Shown here: in pieces, positions 1 through 6,132 of the stretch
Layout of the letters: each line of letters begins with the position of its first letter
Numbering within the stretch: the first letter of the stretch is position 1
NCBI GenBank assembly: GCA_002432555.1
Contig: DJFO01000211.1
Span: 6,196-15,216, forward strand
DNA from: Marinagarivorans sp. UBA5870
Lineage (GTDB): Bacteria; Pseudomonadota; Gammaproteobacteria; Pseudomonadales; Cellvibrionaceae
Length of the DNA stretch: 9,021 nucleotides
Direction of reading: 5' to 3'
Translations under genes and position numbers: made by a program
Notes under the pieces: generated by a model
Told to the model about the DNA's origin: nothing
The model's input: only the letters and a program-made list of their open reading frames with translations
Database searches by the model: none

Positions 1-2655
1 GCGACCCATTTTGTATTGGATTTTTGCTCGAATTTCGTGGATGTCATCGGACTTATCCAGCAGTGCTTGTTGTGCGCATATTATTTCCATATCCCAGCGC
101 AGGGCTTCGCCCCTGCCTTGAATATTGCGCCATTGCATAAGCCGTGCTACTTGCTCGTAAAGCGCGTTTTTGGTAACCGGCGCGAACTGTTTGAGCACCT
201 CTACATCTTGATACTGACTTTTAATGCGCCAGTTGTCTTTGATGGCGATGCAGTTGTCATCCAACGAATCTATATCCTGCTTAATCAGCTCTACTGCGGC
301 GTAGAACTGCTCCATTTCCGCTTTACGTAATGCGGTTTCCGCCCAGCGAACACGGGCTTCAAATAGCTTTTGGCTCAGCGATTTAACCGGGCGAACGTCT
401 TCCTCCTCATGGTTAAGCTCGAAGTATTCAAAGTTGGCCCAATGGTCGAAGATAAGGAATTTGGTTTTGTGTAACCCGGGGCCAAACAAATTGTCGGAGA
501 GGCGTGTACCGCGACCAATCATCTGCCAGAACTTCACCTTGGATTTGACCGGCTTGGCGAAAACGAGATTGAGCACTTCCGGCACATCGATGCCGGTATC
601 CAGCATATCCACGGAAATGGCGATGGTGATTTTCTTTTTGCTGTCGTTTGCGAGTTTGAAATCGTCGATTAATTCTTCGGCGCGCTCGAATTTGGAGTGA
701 ATCACCTGGCAAAAACTGCCACCGAATTCTGGGTACATCTCCCCGAACAGATCAGCCAATATGCCGGCGTGTTTAATATTGCGGGCAAACACAATGGTTT
801 TGCCGAGGGTTTGGCCATCTCCCATACGCAGACCTCGCTCCATTAAGTTGCGCAGAATGAGGCGATTGGTATCTTTGTTGTAGACGGCATCGTCGATGGC
901 TTTTGCATCGAAGTCTAGGGTATTAGGATCTATGCCTTGATCTTCCAGCGCGGCGATTTGTTCGTCGCTTAGGGATTTGCCTTTAATGCCTTCGCGCAGG
1001 AATTGCGTGGTGTGGCTAACCACTTTAAATGGCACCAGGTTTTTATCTGCCACGGCTTGTTCCAGCGGATAATTAGCTGTTGGCATTTTGTAATCGCAGC
1101 CAAACAATTGAGTGGTAGACCGGCTAACCATTTCTACCGGGGTTGCCGTAAGACCCAGCTGAAGAGAATCGTAATATTTAAATAAGTCGCCATAGACGTT
1201 ATAGATAGAGCGGTGGGATTCGTCAGCGATGATCAAATCAAAATAACCCGGATCAAATCTTTCCATGACCCGCATCATGCCGGGATAGGTGGCGATGTAA
1301 ATGCGAGCATGGTGCATGTCGGCCTTTTTACTTTTGCCGACGATGAATACCGGTTCGCTCAGATATTCGGTGAAAGCCTTGCCCGCTTGCTTTCGCAGCT
1401 CTTTACGATCGCACAAAAACAGTATGCGTTTCGCCCATCCCGCATCGATCATGCGCTTCGAAAGTGCAATGGATACTCGGGTTTTGCCCGTACCTGTGGC
1501 TTGTACGACGAGGGCTTTACGATGCTGTTTAACAAAGCGTTCACACACGCGAGTAATGGTTTCGATCTGATAATCCCGCCCAGCGATATCGGTACGAACG
1601 GGTGTGCTGAGCAGATCGCCACGGGTGGTGCGTTGACGAATCAGGTATTGCACGCTTTCTTTGCTGTAGAAGCCGTAGAGCGTGCGAAGACCGTAGCCTT
1701 GGCCGTCGTCGAGGATGTAGATGTCTTTGCCATTGGTTAAAAAGATGACAGGCCGCTGGCCATGCTCTTTTTCCAAGGCATCCGCATAGAGCACGGCTTG
1801 TTTGCGGCCGATCTCTGCGCTTTCCCTTGTGCGTTTTGCTTCTACTACCGCCAGGGGCTTGCTGTTGGCGTCCCAGAGGACGTAGTCACAATAACCATCG
1901 CCGCTGTTGGTTGGCTGGTCCAACACTTTGACTTCACGCCATACCTCCTCGGTATTGGCGTTATTAATCAGGTCAATGTTCCAGCCCGCGCTGTATAGAT
2001 CGCGGTCGATTAGTCGGCGCCGGGTCTCTGCCTCATTAAGCTCGAGATGATTCAGCGCTTGCTTGCTGGCCTCTTCGTTTTGCGTCTTCTCCGCCTCACT
2101 CAGTTGCTGTTTGAGCTTGGCATTCTCTTGCGCGGCTTTTTCTTCGCGGCCTTTGGCAGCCTCCAATTCGTTCAGCGCTTGCTCGAGACGTGCTTTATGT
2201 TCCTCATCTTTTTTGGGTGCTGGCTTCGCATTGAGGGATTGCGGCATGACGAAGGGCTTGAGATCTGCCTTCGACCCTTTTTTTGTCAGCAAGAGGAGCC
2301 AATAGCTGAGGATGTGGGCTTCCTTCAGCAGCCAAAGACTATCGCCTTTGCCGAATTTGCCTTCGTGAGCGGCGCGATTGCCGACTTTACGGATGGCATG
2401 GAGCTTATCGAGGATGGCTCTATCACCAACAGATGCCTCCAGGGCTGAGCTTTGCAGGCGATCCAGGAATTTGTCATTGGGATAAGTAGGCAAATGAAAT
2501 ACGGAATACACTTCCCCGACTAGCAGCTCGGCAAAACATCGCAACTTAATCAGAGCACTTTGCGGGTCTGAACTCACATACTGCTCAGCATAACCACACA
2601 AGCTGGCCAGATCAGGCCAGTGTGGTCGCAGATGCTCGAAGTTGGTTGATTGCAT
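1..2655 (-). CDS. hsdR: Type I restriction enzyme subunit R (ATP-dependent translocase/nuclease), 3' end beyond the window
   Basis: The frame is open for 885 codons from ATG at 2655 to the window edge, so the C-terminal part is missing. HsdR cleaves unmodified DNA after ATP-driven translocation, in complex with HsdM and HsdS. Visible parts in order: an N-terminal DUF4145-like helical domain (about 1-130, with R89-KVGNRAAH97-E98); a charged coiled coil (about 145-200); a PD-(D/E)xK nuclease core (D257, E272, K274 in VEAKR); helicase motif I ATGTGKT (386-392); motif II DESH (478-481); motif III GLTATP (501-506); DTGIDVPEV (motif V); and motif VI QMIGRGTR (711-718). This order fits the EcoEI-like HsdR group, so a C-terminal HsdR domain probably follows. 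An in-frame ATG at 2673 would add six residues, but it coincides with the predicted sigma-54 transcription start and has no ribosome site. The 2655 ATG has only a weak GGA upstream. No hsdM or hsdS is in the window. Confidence 0.95.
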   Translation of the reverse strand, partial: MQSTNFEHLRPHWPDLASLCGYAEQYVSSDPQSALIKLRCFAELLVGEVYSVFHLPTYPNDKFLDRLQSSALEASVGDRAILDKLHAIRKVGNRAAHEGKFGKGDSLWLLKEAHILSYWLLLLTKKGSKADLKPFVMPQSLNAKPAPKKDEEHKARLEQALNELEAAKGREEKAAQENAKLKQQLSEAEKTQNEEASKQALNHLELNEAETRRRLIDRDLYSAGWNIDLINNANTEEVWREVKVLDQPTNSGDGYCDYVLWDANSKPLAVVEAKRTRESAEIGRKQAVLYADALEKEHGQRPVIFLTNGKDIYILDDGQGYGLRTLYGFYSKESVQYLIRQRTTRGDLLSTPVRTDIAGRDYQIETITRVCERFVKQHRKALVVQATGTGKTRVSIALSKRMIDAGWAKRILFLCDRKELRKQAGKAFTEYLSEPVFIVGKSKKADMHHARIYIATYPGMMRVMERFDPGYFDLIIADESHRSIYNVYGDLFKYYDSLQLGLTATPVEMVSRSTTQLFGCDYKMPTANYPLEQAVADKNLVPFKVVSHTTQFLREGIKGKSLSDEQIAALEDQGIDPNTLDFDAKAIDDAVYNKDTNRLILRNLMERGLRMGDGQTLGKTIVFARNIKHAGILADLFGEMYPEFGGSFCQVIHSKFERAEELIDDFKLANDSKKKITIAISVDMLDTGIDVPEVLNLVFAKPVKSKVKFWQMIGRGTRLSDNLFGPGLHKTKFLIFDHWANFEYFELNHEEEDVRPVKSLSQKLFEARVRWAETALRKAEMEQFYAAVELIKQDIDSLDDNCIAIKDNWRIKSQYQDVEVLKQFAPVTKNALYEQVARLMQWRNIQGRGEALRWDMEIICAQQALLDKSDDIHEIRAKIQYKMGR

Positions 2656-2676
2656 AAAAATTATTCTGTCCATATC

Positions 2677-2694
2677 GGCCTTATTGCTAAGGCC
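2677..2694. repeat. 18-base inverted repeat overlapping the -12 element of the hsdR promoter
   Basis: GGCCTTA and TAAGGCC form perfect 7-base arms around a 4-base centre. On the minus strand the centre is GCAA, a GNRA tetraloop if transcribed. It lies between the activator stop (2715) and the hsdR start and overlaps the -12 region of the predicted promoter. No T-tract follows on the minus strand, so it does not look like an intrinsic terminator. It could be an operator, or a hairpin on read-through mRNA from the activator gene. Confidence 0.6.
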
Positions 2695-2700
2695 GTGCCA
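2685..2700 (-). promoter_or_regulatory. Predicted sigma-54 (-24/-12) promoter of hsdR
   Basis: On the minus strand this reads TGGCACG, then GCCT, then TAGCA. The sigma-54 consensus is TGGCACG-N4-TTGCA. The GG (-24) and GC (-12) dinucleotides are exactly 12 bases apart and the only core mismatch is TTGC to TAGC. The predicted start of transcription is near 2674, leaving about 18 bases of leader before the hsdR ATG at 2655. The gene directly upstream encodes a sigma-54 activator, which makes a chance match much less likely. Confidence 0.8.
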
Positions 2701-2714
2701 GTTTATTATTTGTA

Positions 2715-4202
2715 CTATTCTATGCCGTATTTTTCCATCCAATTGCTTAGCGTTTGGTAGTTTTTCAAACCCAGCAATTCCGCCGCTTTGCTTTTGCTGC
2801 CATTGCTTACCGTCAGCGCCTGTTCGATGTAGTGGCGACAGACTGACGAAATAATTTGGTTTATATCAATACCTTGTGTTACATCATGCTCAAGCACGCC
2901 CGCTTTACTGGGTGCGATGCTCATCAGAGCTCTTCGGATGTCTTCGTCGCTCAAGGTGTCGCCTGCATGCCAAAGCGTGGCTCTCAGCAGTGTTGCTTGT
3001 AGCTCTCGCACATTTCCCGGCCAATGGTAGCCCTGAATAACTTTCCTTGCCTTTACGGAAAGTTTTTTACTTTTCACATCCGAAGGCGGTGACGTTTCAT
3101 TGGCAATCTTAGCCAGCATGCTGTTCGTCAGCAGGAGCAAATCGTCAACCCTTTCCCGCAGTGGCGGGAGATGGAGAACCCCTATGGCAACCCGGTAGAA
3201 CAGATCCTCCCGAAACCTTCCCGCCGCCACTTCATCCATTAAGTTCTTGTTGGTCGCAGCGATGATACGCACATCCGTAGATTTGGCTAGGGTTGAGCCA
3301 ACCTGGGTATAAATGCCATCCTGCAAAACCCTCAATAAGCGTACCTGGGAGTCTAGCGGCAACTCGCCAAACTCGTCGAGGAACAGGGTGCCGCCGTTGG
3401 CATCCCCGAAGAAGCCGGGGGTATCTTTAGTGGCGCCAGTAAATGCCCCCTTGGTGTAGCCAAATAGGGTGGCATCGACCAAATCCCTTGGGATTGCTCC
3501 GCAGTTCAGCACCAGCATGGGCTTGTCAGCGCGAGCGCTCGTGTTGTGGATAGCCCTGGCGAACAGCTCCTTTCCGGTTCCAGTCTCGCCGTAGATAAGG
3601 ACGGGAACGTCGCGCTGTGCCAGCACGGCGGCTTTTTGCTTCAGCACATCCATCACGGCACTTTGAGAGAGGATATCGTTAAAGGCAGCGGTATCCGGTG
3701 CAACACCTGCAAACAGTCCTTCAAGCCTCTGGTCCTGCTTTTTGGCGATGGATGGCAAGAAGTCGGCGGATATATCGAAGGGGATATCCTCTAGCTGCAC
3801 GCCCTGTTCTTTGGAGGCCTGGACAAACCTCGCGGAATACTTGGTTTTGCCGACCAAAATCGAAACCGCGGTCATTGCCGGGGTGCCAGAAGTGAGCTGG
3901 ATGGTAAATTCCGGGTTGCGGTGCCGCTTGCTCAGGTGAGACAAGAGACCGTCTAAGGCTTTATATATATCAGCGAAATGAATAGGACTGGTCAGTCGAA
4001 CCGGGTGTTCTTCAATCTTACACCCCGATACTCGAGTCAGCTCCACCTTCAGTGGCTCGGATGAGCCTTCCGGCTGGTTGCGGAGCAAATGGATCTCATC
4101 GTACCTCTCATGTTTGACGATACGCAGGAGCGGGCCGGGCGCATCGGGTGTTTTTACACCATCTAAATCAGCTTTGCCGACCCAGGAGATCAGGATTTTC
4201 AT
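2715..4202 (-). CDS. CARF-like-domain sigma-54-dependent transcriptional activator (RtcR-like architecture)
   Basis: The product has 495 residues and three parts. Residues 1-150 resemble CARF sensor domains: an N-terminal beta strand then WVGKADLD, a GPLLR segment, YDEIHLL, and the diagnostic-looking LTSGTPAM (103-110). Residues about 175-400 are a sigma-54-interacting AAA+ domain with Walker A GETGTGKE (205-212), the GAFTGA loop that contacts sigma-54 (252-257), Walker B GTLFLDEFGE (271-280), FREDLFYR (330-337) and WPGNVREL (394-401). Residues about 455-495 are a Fis-type HTH (KAAELLGLKNYQTLSNWMEKYG). E. coli RtcR, which controls the RNA-repair genes rtcBA, has the same layout, but here the neighbour is hsdR. 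It probably binds DNA upstream of 2700 and drives the sigma-54 promoter there. The ATG at 4202 has no clear Shine-Dalgarno sequence. The AAA+ and HTH assignment is firm, the CARF assignment is by motif, and the ligand is unknown. Confidence 0.93.
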   Translation of the reverse strand: MKILISWVGKADLDGVKTPDAPGPLLRIVKHERYDEIHLLRNQPEGSSEPLKVELTRVSGCKIEEHPVRLTSPIHFADIYKALDGLLSHLSKRHRNPEFTIQLTSGTPAMTAVSILVGKTKYSARFVQASKEQGVQLEDIPFDISADFLPSIAKKQDQRLEGLFAGVAPDTAAFNDILSQSAVMDVLKQKAAVLAQRDVPVLIYGETGTGKELFARAIHNTSARADKPMLVLNCGAIPRDLVDATLFGYTKGAFTGATKDTPGFFGDANGGTLFLDEFGELPLDSQVRLLRVLQDGIYTQVGSTLAKSTDVRIIAATNKNLMDEVAAGRFREDLFYRVAIGVLHLPPLRERVDDLLLLTNSMLAKIANETSPPSDVKSKKLSVKARKVIQGYHWPGNVRELQATLLRATLWHAGDTLSDEDIRRALMSIAPSKAGVLEHDVTQGIDINQIISSVCRHYIEQALTVSNGSKSKAAELLGLKNYQTLSNWMEKYGIE

Positions 4203-4216
4203 AATTGATGTTATGG

Positions 4217-4234
4217 AGGTAAATAAATTTACCT
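4217..4234. promoter_or_regulatory. 18-base palindrome 14 bases upstream of the activator gene, possible operator
   Basis: AGGTAAAT and ATTTACCT are perfect 8-base arms separated by two bases. An adjoining ACCT-A-AGGT (4231-4239) supplies a further half site. The position directly before the start codon at 4202, in AT-rich sequence, suits a binding site for autoregulation or for a repressor. I did not find a convincing -35/-10 pair around it, and no ribosome binding site lies between it and the ATG. Confidence 0.5.
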
Positions 4235-4373
4235 AAGGTACACCATCAAAGGCGCGAAGCGGAAGTTGGTGTGAGAATGGCGGCAGAGCGGCCGGTCATG
4301 GATAGAGGACGTGGCTGTAAAGTGACTGCACTTTCCAAAATGGAGAGGCGACGTGCGGACGAGGAAGGCGAGA

Positions 4374-4460
4374 GGCGGTGGATTGGACTCGGCCCCACCC
4401 CTGGTGGAAATGCCGCACCGCGTTCCAAAATGTTCCAGACGTTTCGTTTCCTGGCAATGC
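4374..4460. repeat. Repeat unit, diverged copy 1
   Basis: It begins with GGCGGTGGATTGGACTC and ends around TTCCAAAATGTTCCAGACG followed by TTTCGTTTCCTGGC. The unit at 4510-4600 has the same beginning (GATTGGACTC, offset 135) and the same end block (TCCAAAA, offset 144), with substitutions and about nine extra bases. A further end block, TTCCAAAATGGAGAGGCGACG-like, sits at 4333-4352 and may be a third, truncated copy. Confidence 0.5.
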
Positions 4461-4509
4461 CCTGCATTGCCTGCATCCCCGAGCGCCAATGATCTGGCAG
4501 CAGCCCGGG

Positions 4510-4600
4510 CGGCGGGATTGGACTCAGGGCCATCCGTGGCCCTGACCCTTCGGGCGCCATCCGGCGGTCCAAAACGCTCCCGGCGTTTTGTGAACCCGGC
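4510..4600. repeat. Repeat unit, diverged copy 2, with strong hairpins
   Basis: It begins CGGCGGGATTGGACTC, resembling the minus-strand tmRNA end as seen on the plus strand (GGCGGGATTTGAACC at 4688-4702). It contains a perfect 9-base-arm hairpin at 4524-4545 (TCAGGGCCA / TGGCCCTGA, 4-base loop) and an AAAACGC / GCGTTTT hairpin at 4571-4589. GGATGGCC-type hairpins like this remind me of dispersed intergenic repeats in marine gammaproteobacteria, but that resemblance is from memory only. Confidence 0.5.
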
Positions 4601-4613
4601 GCAGTTGATTCGG

Positions 4614-4640
4614 AATCCCGCCGCATCCACCAAACCCACC
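4614..4640 (+). repeat. Inverted partial copy of the tmRNA 3' end (opposite arm at 4671-4696)
   Basis: Bases 4614-4632, read on the plus strand, match the last 19 bases of the minus-strand tmRNA (AATCCCGCCGC, one mismatch, then TCCACCA) at 18 of 19 positions. The similarity continues for seven more bases (AACCCAC against ACCCCAC), giving 24 of 26. The two arms flank the ssrA terminator hairpin. This could be a remnant of integration with inversion, or an extended structure at the end of the ssrA transcription unit. Confidence 0.7.
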
Positions 4641-4670
4641 AAAAAAAATGCCCCGCTTAGCGGGGCATTT
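4641..4670 (-). terminator. Intrinsic terminator of ssrA
   Basis: On the minus strand an 11-base perfect stem (AAATGCCCCGC / GCGGGGCATTT) with a 3-base loop begins eight bases past the tmRNA CCA end. The stem and the bases just after it supply an uninterrupted run of eight T residues. This is a textbook intrinsic terminator for leftward transcription. On the plus strand no T-tract follows. Confidence 0.93.
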
Positions 4671-4677
4671 GTGGGGT

Positions 4678-5035
4678 TGGTGGAGGCGGCGGGATTTGAA
4701 CCCGCGTCCGCCAGCACGCAATCCGCGGCTCTACATGTTTAGGTTCCGTCTATTGATTTAGTGTTGGCGCAGCCCGGCGGGCAGGACGCGCTACACGAGC
4801 TTGCTAAGAGTTAACCTGACAACCGCAAGCCGAGCGGCCAGGCGATCCAGTTCTATATGACAGTCAACACCGCGGTACTGGCACCTTGGCGTCGACCGCT
4901 AACCGGGTTTAAGCGGCTAGAGCGTATGAATCGTCGTTTGCGACTATTCGTTTACAGCTTTGGATTAAGGTGATTCGCTGTCATCACCACATGCACCTTG
5001 GATCTTGTTACCAGCGTCGAATCCTAATCGCCCCC
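4678..5035 (-). ncRNA. ssrA: Transfer-messenger RNA (tmRNA, 10Sa RNA)
   Basis: tmRNA rescues stalled ribosomes together with SmpB and EF-Tu and appends a degradation tag. The mature RNA would be 358 bases. The 5' end GGGGGCG pairs over seven bases with CGCCTCC before the discriminator A and the encoded CCA at 4678. The 5' part has GGATTCGACG, and the 3' part has the T-arm GGTTCAAATCC. The tag-coding segment runs from 4941 to 4909 on the minus strand: resume codon GCA preceded by TAGTC, reading ANDDSYALAA and ending TAA. The gene has its own promoter (5058-5086) and terminator (4641-4670). Its partner smpB is 1.6 kb to the right. The 3' end of ssrA is a frequent integration site for islands and prophages. 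Confidence 0.97.
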
Positions 5036-5057
5036 GGATGGGTTAAATTGGTCGGGC

Positions 5058-5086
5058 AGTATAAGGGCAGTCCATTGATTTGTCCC
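5058..5086 (-). promoter_or_regulatory. Sigma-70 promoter of ssrA
   Basis: On the minus strand GGGACA (5086-5081) and TATACT (5063-5058) are 17 bases apart, matching the -35 and -10 consensus at 4 of 6 and 5 of 6 positions. Transcription would start around 5051, giving a short 5' leader of about 15 bases before the mature end at 5035. That is consistent with RNase P trimming of pre-tmRNA. Confidence 0.65.
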
Positions 5087-5141
5087 GAGTTTTGTAATAT
5101 TGGTGGCGGCTTGCCACTTTTCAAGTCGGGATGTCGTTCCT

Positions 5142-6080
5142 ATGGGAGTATCACGCTCCGCGCTACTACTGTTGGCGATCCTCGCCGCGCTGCTCTATGC
5201 CCCGCTCGCTCTGCGAGTACCCAATCCCTATGGCAGCCAATTGATACGAGAAGTTCACGAAGCGAGCCATACAGTTTTGTTTTTTATAGTGCAGATCACC
5301 CTTTTGCTCTATCTGCGTCGCACTCGCCCGCATTGGAACCTCGCCTATTTAATGTTAGGTACCGCATTGTTCAGCCTAACTTTCGGCGGCATCATCGAGC
5401 TGGTCCAGCCGCTGTTGCAACGCGAACGAAGTTGGGACGATATGGGGCGCAATTTGTTCGGTATCGCCGGCGCTTGCGCCGCGTTTTATGCCACCCGAAC
5501 CAGGCTTCCGCACCCCATCACACGGCGGAGGCGGGCCGCCGCGCTGGGTCTCGCTGGAGCAGTATTGCTCGGCGGCTTCTGGCCGCTGCTGATGGCAGGC
5601 TATAAACAAGTGCTGCGGGACCGCGACTTTCCGCTCCTAATGAACTTCGACCAGCCGGTGACCCGCGGCTATGTGGGCCGCGCGGCGCGTGGCAAGGTCA
5701 AATTTCAGCGGGCGCCGGCCGCCTGGACGGATAATCCAAGCCAGGTGGCCCGTGTGTGGATGCCGGCAACCGCCCGGTGGTCGGGATTTGTCCTCTACAA
5801 TCCGTGGCACGACTGGTCAAGGTTCAAAGCCTTGCGGTTTGAAGTCTATTCGCCGCATGGGCAGACAGTGCAGATCGCGGTGAATATCTATAGCGCCGAG
5901 AACGGGATGAAAATTCTTCGCTACAAGGCGTTCGATGTGGGACCGGGATTCAATGACTTCACCATGGATCTCACCACGGGCGCCTCGTTAGAGCAGCACC
6001 ACATCACGAGCGTAAGCTGGTATTCCATTACCAAGGGTCAGGACCTGGAACTTTATTTTGATAATCTTCGCCTGCAATAA
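5142..6080 (+). CDS. VanZ-like membrane protein with a C-terminal beta-rich extracytoplasmic domain
   Basis: The ATG at 5142 gives 312 residues beginning at a transmembrane helix. A TTG start at 5100 is possible but adds 14 polar residues without a ribosome site. Predicted membrane segments lie at about 5-24, 42-58, 67-88, 104-118 and 132-152. Between the third and fourth is the VanZ signature region (82-107): GGIIELVQP, then SWDDMGRNLFG, with E86, Q89, D99/D100 and N104. VanZ-like proteins are small membrane proteins; one gives low-level teicoplanin resistance, while most have no known role. Residues about 160-312 have no membrane helix and alternate short hydrophobic strands (GFVLYNP, LRFEVYSP, IAVNIYS, YFDNLRL). 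They resemble a carbohydrate-binding or CIA30-like beta sandwich, a fold guess from pattern only. A small lipoprotein gene follows 52 bases downstream. Confidence 0.8.
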   Translation: MGVSRSALLLLAILAALLYAPLALRVPNPYGSQLIREVHEASHTVLFFIVQITLLLYLRRTRPHWNLAYLMLGTALFSLTFGGIIELVQPLLQRERSWDDMGRNLFGIAGACAAFYATRTRLPHPITRRRRAAALGLAGAVLLGGFWPLLMAGYKQVLRDRDFPLLMNFDQPVTRGYVGRAARGKVKFQRAPAAWTDNPSQVARVWMPATARWSGFVLYNPWHDWSRFKALRFEVYSPHGQTVQIAVNIYSAENGMKILRYKAFDVGPGFNDFTMDLTTGASLEQHHITSVSWYSITKGQDLELYFDNLRLQ

Positions 6081-6132
6081 CCGAGCGCAGCCAATCGGCT
6101 GGACGTGGTAGATCTGAGAGGAGGAATGACTG

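Larger units (their letters stand above)
4235..4640. other. Gene-free region of diverged repeats between the activator gene and ssrA
   Basis: No credible gene is seen. Open frames here give low-complexity proline/arginine/serine-rich translations with tRNA-3'-end-like strings such as AAGFEPAS or ESNPAA, typical artefacts of tRNA or tmRNA ends. The region holds at least two diverged copies of a repeat (see 4374-4460 and 4510-4600), several small hairpins (AAAGTG/CACTTT at 4319-4334; TCAGGGCCA/TGGCCCTGA at 4524-4545; AAAACGC/GCGTTTT near 4571-4589), and an inverted partial copy of the tmRNA 3' end at 4614-4640. It separates the accessory restriction genes from core genes. Confidence 0.6.

Noticed and set aside
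16..2448. Several plus-strand open frames of 60-175 codons
   Set aside because: They lie antisense within the continuous 885-codon hsdR frame, which has all helicase and nuclease motifs; none has a family-like sequence.
2671..2673. Upstream in-frame ATG of hsdR
   Set aside because: It sits at the predicted sigma-54 transcription start and has no ribosome site; the 2655 start is preferred, though not proven.
4300..4640. CRISPR array or CRISPR leader, suggested by the CARF-like protein
   Set aside because: The repeats are two or three diverged units without regular short spacers, and no cas gene is visible.
4229..4742. Open frames on both strands around the ssrA 3' end (up to 162 codons)
   Set aside because: Their translations contain AAGFEPAS and ESNPAA strings, which arise from tRNA/tmRNA ends, and they run through the terminator and the tmRNA.
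4970..5605. Plus-strand frame of 211 codons
   Set aside because: It overlaps the tmRNA 5' end and the VanZ-like gene in another frame; the translation is arginine/histidine-rich without a recognisable domain.
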